A DNA stretch of 25,702 nt from JADJLQ01 sp034439915 (lineage in GTDB: Bacteria; Bacteroidota; Bacteroidia; Chitinophagales; Saprospiraceae). A model generated the notes under the pieces. That model was given only the letters and a program-made list of their open reading frames with translations, was not told the origin of the DNA and ran no database searches. Of the stretch, positions 1 through 7,570 are shown piece by piece (the first letter of the stretch is position 1; every line of letters begins with the position of its first letter). The DNA is taken from NCBI GenBank assembly GCA_034439915.1, contig JAWXBI010000125.1:1-25702 (forward strand). Direction: 5' to 3'. The position numbers and the translations under genes were made by a program.

Positions 1-117
1 GCAGTAAAAATGTCTTTGAATTTAGTTTTCAAACTATCGATAATTGTATTGTGATTTTGAATTAAATCAGAATCATGGCTGAATACAAAAGTTATTTGGT
101 CATCCTTTTTAACTAAA

Positions 118-146
118 GGATATGTTCATGGGATTATAATTTGTCG
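118..146 (+). repeat. direct repeat, copy 1 (5' part of a repeat-hairpin module)
   Basis: A 29-nt segment beginning GGATATGTTCATGG and ending TTTGTCG recurs at 271-298 with a single T missing. It abuts a hairpin with no gap. No open reading frame explains the conservation. A TTTGGT motif lies upstream of both copies (95-100 and 245-250), so the repeat could include promoter or 5'-transcript sequence; that is inference only. Confidence 0.85.
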
Positions 147-185
147 ATATGGAGTTAAACAAAAGTGTCTAACTCCATATTTTTC
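147..185 (+). terminator. hairpin plus T-tract, module 1
   Basis: The arms 147-157 (ATATGGAGTTA) and 170-180 pair perfectly over 11 bp around a 12-nt loop, and a short T-run follows. The polarity fits intrinsic termination of plus-strand transcription. The loop contains CAAAAGTGT (160-168), nearly the same as the loop of the second hairpin although the stems differ. It may terminate a gene lying left of the window or end a short RNA that starts near the repeat. Confidence 0.65.
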
Positions 186-270
186 AAACTCCCTGAATTC
201 AAAATTGAAAAGTTCTAGGTTCATTAAATATATGCCAATGTACGTTTGGTAAATTCTCTGCCAAAACGTT

Positions 271-298
271 GGATATGTTCATGGGATTATAATTGTCG
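271..298 (+). repeat. direct repeat, copy 2 (5' part of a repeat-hairpin module)
   Basis: This is the second copy of the segment at 118-146, identical apart from a one-base deletion in the T-run near its 3' end. The copies start 153 nt apart. Like copy 1, it runs directly into a hairpin. Confidence 0.85.
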
Positions 299-339
299 GA
301 TAGTCAGCCCTTGCAAACGTGTAGGAGCTGACTATTTTT
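299..339 (+). terminator. hairpin plus T-tract, module 2
   Basis: The arms 300-308 (ATAGTCAGC) and 327-335 pair over 9 bp. The stem can extend with CCT/AGG (309-311 with 323-325) past a bulged A, and TTTTT follows at 335-339. The loop holds CAAACGTGT (314-322), one base different from the loop of module 1. The stem sequence is unrelated to module 1, so pairing rather than sequence is kept. The T-run is on the plus strand, so it does not terminate the minus-strand cyclase gene at 374-2155. Confidence 0.65.
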
Positions 340-373
340 GTTTCTGAAGCAAGTGGTTTACATTTCCGCCGAT

Positions 374-2155
374 TTATGACAAAAAGTACATTTTCAACAG
401 CCCCCGGTTCTTTACCTCAATTTCTCCGCGATATTCACAAGGAAACTCCGTTTTGATTTTATTATAAGTGATTTCGGATAAATTAACCCTTCCTGGCTCT
501 GACATGGATTCCATACGGGATGCTATGTTTACGGTATCTCCCCAAATATCATATTGCCATTTCTTGATGCCGACTATACCAGCAACTACAGGTCCGGTGT
601 GCACTCCGATTCTGACTTCAAAATGACTCAGACCATCCTGGGCGTTCAACACCCCGCTCACCAGGTCGATCATGGCTTTAGCCGCAAGGATCACATTTCT
701 TGCATGCGATGGATTTGTGGTTGGGAGTCCGCAAGCGGCCATGTAAGAATCACCAACCGTTTTGATTTTCTCAAGACCATATTTTGTGGTTATCTCATCA
801 AATCCCTTGAAGTAAAAATCGATACTTTTCACCAATTGTTCCGGTTCAACTTGTTCAGCTATCCTGGTAAATTGTACAAAATCAGTAAATAAAACAGTCA
901 CCTGATTAAATTTCACTGCATCCACTTTACCGTTAAGTTTTAGTTCTTTAGCCGTTTCGGAGGGTAAGATATTAAGCAAGAGACTTTCTGATCTTTTCTT
1001 CTCTTTTGAAATAGTTCTATAATGCCAATATAAGGTGCTCAATAGAACCGTCGTCAATCCAAGAATGATGAACAGGGAAACAACTATTATCCGTTGATTT
1101 CTTTTTTGTTGCCGGAGCAGATCCACTTCTATCTGTTTCTGGGAAACTTCATAATCCGTACGCAAGTCTGCCATTTTTTGTATGGAGTTGAGGTTATTGA
1201 CACTATCCCGGTATACAATATAATCTTTGTAATAGTTGAAGGATTCAACCGGATTTCCAGCTTTTTCGAATAGTTCTGAAAGCTTAAGATTGGCATCACT
1301 GATCTGATCTTTTAGGCCATATTGCCGGGCAAGCTTCAGGCTTTTCAGGGCATAGTTCAATGCTTGATGCCCGTCCCCTTTACCCTCATAGACATCAGAC
1401 ATCGAGATCAGATAGACACAGATTGGATAATAATCTTCCAGTTTTTCCAGTATCCGGATGGCTTCATTGATGTTTTTTTCGGCCAGCTTGTTTTCCCCGG
1501 TATTGGCATACACCATGCCTGTATTCCCCAGGCTGTAGGCCATTCCAATGGAGTAATTAATTTTTTCAAAAATTATTCCTGATTCCCTGAAATGCAATAG
1601 CGCAGAATCATAATTCTTGTTGTTTAGGAACGCATCACCGGCATTTAAAATGGCCGATGCCAATCGAATGGAGTCCCCGGTTTGTCGCAGGGTGACAATC
1701 GCTTTAGTGTAATAAACCATTGCATTTTGATGATTATGCGAGATCGTATAATTATCAGCAATAGCGCTGTAGGCGCTTCCTTCTCCTGGAATAAAAAGCG
1801 CTTTTTTTGCAAATTCTGCACTCTTGAAATAAGCATCTAAAGCTTCATCCAGATTACCCAATAATCTTTTTTTATTTCCTTTTTGGAAATAACCCCTGTG
1901 CAGGTATAAATTATTACTTAATTGACTGGATAAGATTATAAGTTCTTCTGCATATTTGAGAGCAAGGTGTAGATCATTCACCTCGTTGAAAGATAGGTTC
2001 CTGAGCAGTTCCAGCTTCGCTGTATCTTCTAATCTACCTTCCTGATAAATCCTGGCCAGACTATCTGCCAGCCTTTGATCCTGACCTGAAATAGAATGGG
2101 TTATAAAACAAAAAAAACCTATCATGAAATAACAGGTTTTCCCTTTAAAAAACAT
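374..2155 (-). CDS. TPR-containing membrane adenylate cyclase (class III)
   Basis: Predicted to make cAMP from ATP. The 593-residue protein has an N-terminal signal peptide (about 1-24), TPR-like helical repeats to about residue 320, a charged coiled-coil stretch (about 320-354), one membrane segment (about 355-377) and a C-terminal class III cyclase domain (about 415-593). The TPR part would therefore lie outside the inner membrane and the catalytic domain inside. Metal-binding D425 (LFTD) and D469 (VGD) are present. The purine-specifying residues are K465 (KIKT) and D536 (YDIWG), the adenylate pair rather than the guanylate E/C pair, and transition-state N543 and R547 (TVNIASR) are intact. 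A homodimer would be catalytically complete. It starts 9 nt after the stop of the small gene at 2165-2509, so the two are probably co-transcribed. The TPR region is a likely sensor or partner-binding module, but the signal is unknown. Confidence 0.9.
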   Translation of the reverse strand: MFFKGKTCYFMIGFFCFITHSISGQDQRLADSLARIYQEGRLEDTAKLELLRNLSFNEVNDLHLALKYAEELIILSSQLSNNLYLHRGYFQKGNKKRLLGNLDEALDAYFKSAEFAKKALFIPGEGSAYSAIADNYTISHNHQNAMVYYTKAIVTLRQTGDSIRLASAILNAGDAFLNNKNYDSALLHFRESGIIFEKINYSIGMAYSLGNTGMVYANTGENKLAEKNINEAIRILEKLEDYYPICVYLISMSDVYEGKGDGHQALNYALKSLKLARQYGLKDQISDANLKLSELFEKAGNPVESFNYYKDYIVYRDSVNNLNSIQKMADLRTDYEVSQKQIEVDLLRQQKRNQRIIVVSLFIILGLTTVLLSTLYWHYRTISKEKKRSESLLLNILPSETAKELKLNGKVDAVKFNQVTVLFTDFVQFTRIAEQVEPEQLVKSIDFYFKGFDEITTKYGLEKIKTVGDSYMAACGLPTTNPSHARNVILAAKAMIDLVSGVLNAQDGLSHFEVRIGVHTGPVVAGIVGIKKWQYDIWGDTVNIASRMESMSEPGRVNLSEITYNKIKTEFPCEYRGEIEVKNRGLLKMYFLS

Positions 2156-2164
2156 ATTGGTAGG

Positions 2165-2509
2165 CTATGAATTAACTTGAATGACCGGGTCGTAACAATA
2201 GGTTTCCCCTCCTTGTGACCAACAGATGGTATAAAATTCAGAGCCCGATTTAACTCCCTCCTTAATTTTCCCAGACCATGCTGAGTCTTTCTTCGCCGGT
2301 GAGACCGGAGCAGGGTCCGGGTGAAATAAATCAGAAGAATTATCATCTTTTATCAGAATGGATGTAATTTCTTTAACGTCTATTATCCAGGTCACGGTAT
2401 CACCGGCTTTGACATGGGTTCTTCCCATATCGGATAAGGATAACGTACTTAAGTTGGGATGTTTCCGGTTAGGTATACTCCCTGTAATTTTAATTTTGTG
2501 ATGTGCCAT
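2165..2509 (-). CDS. small conserved-looking beta-rich protein of unknown function
   Basis: 114 residues, with no signal peptide or membrane segment. The sequence alternates short hydrophobic strands with turns: a KAGDTVTWIID stretch in the middle resembles cupredoxin-like or Ig-like beta-sandwich edges, then comes an acidic/proline DLFHPDPAP segment, and an FYTICW...YCYDP C-terminal block carries two cysteines. I do not recognise a named family. It lies directly upstream of the cyclase with only 9 nt between them, so a role connected with that protein is plausible, though it is inferred from position alone. The ATG at 2507-2509 is the only reasonable start. Confidence 0.7.
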   Translation of the reverse strand: MAHHKIKITGSIPNRKHPNLSTLSLSDMGRTHVKAGDTVTWIIDVKEITSILIKDDNSSDLFHPDPAPVSPAKKDSAWSGKIKEGVKSGSEFYTICWSQGGETYCYDPVIQVNS

Positions 2510-3041
2510 TTTAATAGTTTATTTAGGTTAATTAATCATCCTGGATGGTATCGATCAGATTCAAATGAAATTTTGGAGGCTCCATTATCAATTCATTTAA
2601 CTTATTTATTCGTAGTACCCGGAATAGGAGCCTGGCCGTATTATCACGTGTTTAAATTCCATCAATCAGGTATAGATTTTTATCTCTGGTATAAACTTAT
2701 TGGTAGGTTAACCCCAATTTATCCAATCAATACGTTGTAATTTAAATAAATAGTTTCAAATAAATACCACATGGCATATATTTTTTACATCCTTACAGTC
2801 GGATTGAAGAGATAAGCTATTTTTAAAATTCTACAAGGGAGTGCTGGTTTATCAATCACAAATGGTATTCTCCGAAGTATACGGATCTACCGAGATCTTA
2901 TTATTCCTTCAAAATATATTTTATCCGGTTTAGTATACCGTTTTCTAAAAAGTATTTTTTTCTATGTTTCATTGATCATTTTGCCTGGTTTGTAATACCC
3001 AATACTGTTTTTTGCCAATGATTATTTCTTTGATTCCCAGC
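2510..3041. other. intergenic stretch with no recognisable gene
   Basis: AT-rich and full of stops on both strands. The one plus-strand frame running through 2459-2740 has no family resemblance and overlaps the start of the 2165-2509 gene in antisense. This stretch presumably contains the promoter of the small-protein/cyclase unit, but I see no clear TAnnTTTG box in it. Confidence 0.5.
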
Positions 3042-3380
3042 TCTCACGATAAGACTCTTATTGTATGGGTTTTAAAAACGGGTAAAATGATACAGCACCT
3101 CAAGGGCCATACTTCTTATGTTCTAAATTGTGCCGTCCTGGAAGGCGATCGGGCTCTCTCCAACTCTAAAGATGATTCAATGATATTATGAAATTTGAAA
3201 TCAGGTGAGGCAAACAAAATATTTTATCCTCTTAGTGAGCAAGGATATGCAAGTGTTGATCACGACCAATTAGGAGATTATTAATCCAATGTCTGGGAAC
3301 ACCTTTGTGAGCAAACCAAAGATGAAAATGGGGTGCATAAATATTTACATTTTGACGAATTGGTTATGGAAAAGAATTAA
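3042..3380 (+). pseudogene. decayed WD40-repeat protein fragment
   Basis: One reading frame over 113 codons translates to recognisable WD40 repeat sequence: SHDKTLIVWVLKTGK, then a QHLKGHTSYV block, then SKDDSMIL, a stop, and NLKSGE. The TGA at 3189-3191 sits where the structural Trp of the repeat (LWNLKSGE) belongs, so a TGG-to-TGA change is likely. A second stop, TAA at 3282-3284, is followed in the same frame by 31 further codons ending in TAA at 3378-3380. No start codon or upstream repeats are visible. It is the 3' remnant of a larger beta-propeller gene and is unlikely to make a functional protein. Confidence 0.75.
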
Positions 3381-3408
3381 TTGATCCATCATTTTATACA
3401 TAAACTAC

Positions 3409-5202
3409 TCACATTTTCCTCTTCGCCAGGAATACTCCATTCGGTTGAATAAAACTGGCTTCAATGGCTTTGCCGGTATCATCCATTTTAAATTTGACTT
3501 TGTAACCATCCAGGATTTTTAATTTAAACTCATCCTGACCGGAAGGCACCAGTTCATAATCAGGTTGTGGAGGCAACAAGGCAAATAAGGTAGTTCCGTT
3601 TTTCACTACAAAAGAAACAGGCTGTGGGCCAAGCGTAAACTCACCGGTATATTTTTCGAGGTCTTCCTTAGTCAATTTTGGAGCTTCGGATTCTTTTTTA
3701 AATACAATATCTTCCAACCCTGGTTGAAACCCTATCGCTACCGATTTGACGGTACCATCTTTAGCCATGGCAAAAAATAAATCGGTAAAGGGTGTGTCTT
3801 CAAATTGAGCACCAACGGGCTTGCCCCGGAATAGGTCAAAATGTTTATGTTGAAGGGGCAGGACCATGCCATTAAAAACCGCTTGCAATTGTTCACCCAC
3901 CATACTTACTTCTAAACTTCCGTATCCACCGTTTGTAAATTTCCCTTTATAACCGGCTAATGGCAATGAAGGTTTGGTATTAAATATGCGGCCAACGGAA
4001 TCGTTAGCTGCCGGGGTCATCAGGGCTGCAAACCGAGCTTTGACATATGGCTCTCGTTGTTGTTTGTGCCAGTCCCGGTAGTTCAATCCCAGCATTTTAT
4101 CAGAAATATAATTACGAATGGATGTCGTCACGGCCCCGGTGGACGAGACCACATAAATTCCAATACTGTCCGTCGGAAAAAATCCGGTACTGGAAATAAA
4201 TCCATCAATCCCTCCACCATGCTCCACCCGGTAATGTCCGCGATAACTACCTATCCCCCAGGCCAGGCCATATCCGATGTTTTGTATATCCGGGTTTTCG
4301 GAACTAGGGAGGCCGCCGCTAATCATCTGCGCAGTCATGGCTTGTTTGAGGTAATCTGCGGGAATAATTTCTTTCCCTTCGTGTTTGCCTCCATTTATCC
4401 AGGTCAGCAACCATCTGGACATATCTTTGGCACTGCTGTTGATAGACCCTGCAGGACCTATGGCATCGATATTTCTATAAGGGATGGCCAGGGCAAAAGA
4501 ATCTTTGATCAGTGAATACGCCAAAGAATGGTCTGCTGATTTTTCCATCCCGGACACATTGGTCACTGTTTGATCCATTCCGAGCGGTTCGAATATTTTT
4601 TCCTGAATATTTATCTCCCAGGATTTACCAGTCAGTTTTTCCAGGACGATACCCTGGCTCAGAAACATAAAATTGTTGTATTGATATTTTTCACGCAGTT
4701 CGGCGGTGGGTTCCTGAAATTCAATCCGTTTTAGCAGCTCCATCCGGGACGCCGTCGAACCATACCAGGAATAATCGTGCCTGGGTAAGCCTGTCCGATG
4801 GCACATCATATCCCGTAGCGTGACATGATCATTTAAATATTCGTTGTAAAATTTTAATTCAGGCAGGTAGTTTCTAACGGGTTTATCCAGATCGAGCAAA
4901 CCATCTTTGACCAGCATACCGAGCATTGATGATGTAAAGGCTTTGGTGCAGGATCCTATGGCAAACAAGGTGTTTTCAGTCACGGGCAGTTTTTTCTCCA
5001 GATCCCTGTACCCAAAACCGCCGGTATAGACTACCTTATTTTTTTCAACTACAGCTATCGACACACCTGGTGCTTTCCAGTCTTTGAGCACCCTGGCAAT
5101 AAATGTATCCAAGCCGGCTAATCGTTTGTCGGTCGGTTTTTGAGCGACTAAGCCGGATACAGATAACAAAAGAATAAAATAAAAGCACCATTTTAATTTC
5201 AT
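3409..5202 (-). CDS. exported serine beta-lactamase-fold hydrolase with DUF3471-like tail
   Basis: A 597-residue class C beta-lactamase/penicillin-binding-protein-like hydrolase (Pfam Beta-lactamase family), probably a periplasmic peptidase or esterase rather than a resistance enzyme. The signal peptide covers residues 1-20, ending LVAQ. Catalytic motifs are S84-C-T-K87 (SxxK), Y175-N-N177 (YxN) and H328-G-G (the KTG-equivalent HxG). The C-terminal part (about 470-590) looks like the DUF3471 domain often attached to this family. The frame is open further upstream to 5415, but that extension overlaps the threonine aldolase gene and pushes the signal peptide inside the protein, so the ATG at 5200-5202 is preferred. 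It lies 142 nt behind the aldolase gene on the same strand and could share its transcript. Confidence 0.9.
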   Translation of the reverse strand: MKLKWCFYFILLLSVSGLVAQKPTDKRLAGLDTFIARVLKDWKAPGVSIAVVEKNKVVYTGGFGYRDLEKKLPVTENTLFAIGSCTKAFTSSMLGMLVKDGLLDLDKPVRNYLPELKFYNEYLNDHVTLRDMMCHRTGLPRHDYSWYGSTASRMELLKRIEFQEPTAELREKYQYNNFMFLSQGIVLEKLTGKSWEINIQEKIFEPLGMDQTVTNVSGMEKSADHSLAYSLIKDSFALAIPYRNIDAIGPAGSINSSAKDMSRWLLTWINGGKHEGKEIIPADYLKQAMTAQMISGGLPSSENPDIQNIGYGLAWGIGSYRGHYRVEHGGGIDGFISSTGFFPTDSIGIYVVSSTGAVTTSIRNYISDKMLGLNYRDWHKQQREPYVKARFAALMTPAANDSVGRIFNTKPSLPLAGYKGKFTNGGYGSLEVSMVGEQLQAVFNGMVLPLQHKHFDLFRGKPVGAQFEDTPFTDLFFAMAKDGTVKSVAIGFQPGLEDIVFKKESEAPKLTKEDLEKYTGEFTLGPQPVSFVVKNGTTLFALLPPQPDYELVPSGQDEFKLKILDGYKVKFKMDDTGKAIEASFIQPNGVFLAKRKM

Positions 5203-5344
5203 GACCAAAATTTTTATGAAGATAACAAACCGGTTTTGGTTTGACTTCCTATATCGATTTATGAGGGATAATCTCCGATAAAAACCGTGGATAGGGTAGA
5301 CCAAAATTTTAAAAACCGGGGGTAGAATTCCCTGTTTTTCCAAT

Positions 5345-6376
5345 TCAAAGGCCTTTCGCTCCAAGATCTTCCAATAATTGCAAAAGATGATTACACATTT
5401 CATCACTAAAATCAAGATGGGTCACAAAACGAATGGCACCGGGGCCTATTGTCGTAGCCCTTACCTCATTTTTCCCCAAAACTTTAATTAGTTTCTCCGC
5501 GGTATGGGGCTCGTTTACAAAGAAGACGACAATATTTGTTTTAACCGGCTTGACTTCTTTAATATAGGGCAGGCCTGCCAAACATTCTCCTATCCGTTTT
5601 GCCCGGTTATTATCATCCCGGAGCCTTTCGATATGGTTGTCCAGGGCATAGATACCTGCAGCAGCTAAAAATCCTGCCTGGCGCATACCGCCACCCATCA
5701 CTTTTCGGATTTTTCTGGCTTTTGAAATCAGCTCTGCACTGCCAATCAGACAGGATCCCACCGGAGCACCGAGGCCCTTGCTCAAACATATCGAAATGGT
5801 GTCAAAATATTTTCCGTATTCTAAGGTCGACTCCCCGGTCTCTACCAAAACATTAAATAACCGTGCTCCATCCAGGTGAAGTTTTAGCCCTTTTTCATGG
5901 CAAACTTTTGCGATGGGTTTGATTTCATCCAGGGTGTAATAGCTGCCACCTCCACGGTTGGATGAATTTTCAATGACGACCAGTCTGGAATTGGGCATCC
6001 AGTCCAATTTTGGTTTAATGGCCCGGCTTACCTCATCCGCAGTGAACTTTCCATTTTCTCCATGTAAAAGATGAATAGCCACCCTCGAATTAAAACTGTA
6101 CCCACCGCCTTCAAACAGATAGATATGAGAGGTTTCATCGAGTATGATTTCATCCAATTCATGTGTTTGGACTTTGATTGCTATCTGATTGGTCATGGTC
6201 CCTGAAGCACAAAATAAAGCAGCCTCATGTCCAAATAATGCTGCGACTTTATTTTCCAGTGCATTGACTGTAGGGTCTTCCCGGAAGACGTCATCCCCCA
6301 CTTCGGCTGCCAGCATCGCTTGCAACATTCCGGGTGTTGGCCTGGTAATGGTATCACTGATCAGGTCAATTTTCAT
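5345..6376 (-). CDS. ltaE: low-specificity L-threonine aldolase
   Basis: A cytoplasmic PLP enzyme of 343 residues, the usual length, cleaving L-threonine/L-allo-threonine to glycine and acetaldehyde. Visible family features are the N-terminal DLISDTITRPT segment, DDVFREDPTVN (about 29-38), the ring-stacking histidine H84 (DETSHI), the D169-G-A-R172 block (LHLDGARLFN) and the PLP-binding lysine K200 in CLSKGLGAPVGS. The C-terminal small domain is complete. It starts 5 nt after the stop of the esterase lipoprotein gene, so those two are almost certainly co-transcribed. The functional link between an aldolase and a secreted esterase is not obvious. Confidence 0.95.
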   Translation of the reverse strand: MKIDLISDTITRPTPGMLQAMLAAEVGDDVFREDPTVNALENKVAALFGHEAALFCASGTMTNQIAIKVQTHELDEIILDETSHIYLFEGGGYSFNSRVAIHLLHGENGKFTADEVSRAIKPKLDWMPNSRLVVIENSSNRGGGSYYTLDEIKPIAKVCHEKGLKLHLDGARLFNVLVETGESTLEYGKYFDTISICLSKGLGAPVGSCLIGSAELISKARKIRKVMGGGMRQAGFLAAAGIYALDNHIERLRDDNNRAKRIGECLAGLPYIKEVKPVKTNIVVFFVNEPHTAEKLIKVLGKNEVRATTIGPGAIRFVTHLDFSDEMCNHLLQLLEDLGAKGL

Positions 6377-6381
6377 CTTGG

Positions 6382-7515
6382 TTATTTGTTGGTACCGAAA
6401 AAGAGAATCATGGGTTGGGCAACCCGTGAAGCCCAGGCTTCTTCTGTATGCTCTGCTCCTTCTGCAATTGTATAATCCACCGGGTAACCGTTGGATTTTA
6501 AAAAATTCACAGTTGCGTCTATACCGGGTTGGAGTTCGGATTCAATTCCAGCAGTACCGTTGTCAATATATAAGAGGATGTCTTTTTTAGGTCCCTTGTA
6601 TTTTTTTAGTTCTGCAGACAAATCCAGATTTTTATACCTGAAGCCGGGTGAAAGACAGGCCGCCATAGAAAAGGTTTCGTTGTGGTACCAACTCAGGTGA
6701 AAGGCGATAAGGCCTCCCAGGCTGGCTCCCATCGTTGCTGTATTTCTGCGGTCCGGAAGGGTCCGGTATAAGGAATCAATAAAGGGTTTTAATTGGTGTA
6801 CTATAAAATCAGCATATGCGCTTTGAGCGGTTACGGAACCGTATTCTTCCATTCTTGCCATCGTGTTGTCAATGGCGACACAGATCGGCACCCGTATTTT
6901 TTCTTCCTTATCCAGTTTGTTGAGTGTTTCATCTATTTTCCATTCCTGCCCATTAAACGTTTTACTGCCGTCAAACTGATTCTGCCCATCGTGAAGGTAA
7001 AGGACTGGAAATTTTTTGTTTGGTTCCATTTCATAAGAATCCGGCAGCCAAACCGTCACCTTCCGGGAAGCCAGGCCATTTAAGGGATTGACCACATGGA
7101 GCATTACTTTGCCGGCACTGACCTGGACAGGGGCCAGAGGATTTTTCCAATCCTCCAGTACAAAATATACTTCAGTATCCTCGATGATGAACATTTCATT
7201 GTTTCCAGGTATGTTACCCCGGTTGGACACTGCTTCCCTTTCGAAACTTCCGAGGGTAAACTTAAAATGGAGTAGAGTGCTATCCGGAACTGTAAATGAC
7301 TTTTCCCACCGGGATTCAGACCGGCGCGTCATGGCCATGCCTTTTGGGTTCCAGTCACCCAATTTATTAGTATTACCAGTGAGATAGATGGTATCTGCTT
7401 CACTGAGCGCTTCTTCGGTATCTAAAACTATTTTGACTGTCCGCTCTGTTTGTCTGGGACTGGTCTTGCAAGCAAAAAAGGCCAGCAGAAACAGGATAAT
7501 ATACGATTGCTTCAT
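6382..7515 (-). CDS. CBM20-like domain plus alpha/beta-hydrolase esterase, putative lipoprotein
   Basis: 377 residues. The N-terminus (MKQSYIILFLLAFFAC) looks like a lipoprotein signal with C16 as the lipidated residue, although the box is loose. Residues about 27-122 resemble a starch-binding CBM20-type beta-sandwich (TIYLTGNTNKLGDWNP). The rest is the esterase D/Fes-type hydrolase (PF00756 type), with a PVLYLHDGQNQFDG block, nucleophile S265 in GASLG, a candidate acid at D319 and H356 near the end (GAEHTEEAW). The frame extends 9 nt upstream only to a TTG, so the ATG at 7513-7515 is taken as start. A perfect promoter box lies 6 nt before it. It is the first gene of the minus-strand unit with ltaE. 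The same domain order occurs in the gene at 14515-15588. The substrate is unknown; a carbohydrate ester or similar is possible. Confidence 0.88.
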   Translation of the reverse strand: MKQSYIILFLLAFFACKTSPRQTERTVKIVLDTEEALSEADTIYLTGNTNKLGDWNPKGMAMTRRSESRWEKSFTVPDSTLLHFKFTLGSFEREAVSNRGNIPGNNEMFIIEDTEVYFVLEDWKNPLAPVQVSAGKVMLHVVNPLNGLASRKVTVWLPDSYEMEPNKKFPVLYLHDGQNQFDGSKTFNGQEWKIDETLNKLDKEEKIRVPICVAIDNTMARMEEYGSVTAQSAYADFIVHQLKPFIDSLYRTLPDRRNTATMGASLGGLIAFHLSWYHNETFSMAACLSPGFRYKNLDLSAELKKYKGPKKDILLYIDNGTAGIESELQPGIDATVNFLKSNGYPVDYTIAEGAEHTEEAWASRVAQPMILFFGTNK

Positions 7516-7521
7516 AGGCGG

Positions 7522-7529
7522 CAAAGGTA
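7522..7529 (-). promoter_or_regulatory. Bacteroidota -7 box for the esterase/ltaE unit
   Basis: Read on the minus strand, this is TACCTTTG, a perfect match to TAnnTTTG. The G is followed by only 6 nt before the ATG at 7515, so the expected transcription start would be at or within a few bases of the start codon. A clear -33 TTTG partner is not evident. Confidence 0.55.
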
Positions 7530-7554
7530 ATGCTTAGGCCCTCTTTAAAAGTGG

Positions 7555-7562
7555 TATATTTG
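7555..7562 (+). promoter_or_regulatory. Bacteroidota -7 box for lepA
   Basis: TATATTTG matches TAnnTTTG perfectly. Eight nucleotides separate it from the lepA ATG at 7571, implying a leaderless or nearly leaderless mRNA. It is divergent from the minus-strand box at 7522-7529 within a 55-nt intergenic space. The -33 element is not obvious. Confidence 0.6.
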
Positions 7563-7570
7563 CGCCCGCA

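Noticed and set aside
118..339. Integron attC sites or a CRISPR fragment as an explanation of the repeats
   Set aside because: There are only two copies, 153 nt apart. The hairpins end in T-tracts and lack the paired core sites of attC; there is no spacer-like regularity and no cas or integrase gene nearby.
2576..2632. Inverted repeat AGGCTCC / GGAGCCT
   Set aside because: It is only 7 bp with a loop of over 40 nt and no T-tract; this is expected by chance.
2459..2740. 93-codon plus-strand frame upstream of the WD40 remnant
   Set aside because: It begins antisense within the small-protein gene, has no recognisable motif and lies in stop-rich AT-rich DNA.
5203..5415. N-terminal extension of the serine hydrolase frame up to 5415
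   Set aside because: It overlaps the 3' end of the threonine aldolase gene, has no family resemblance and would bury an obvious signal peptide that starts at 5202.
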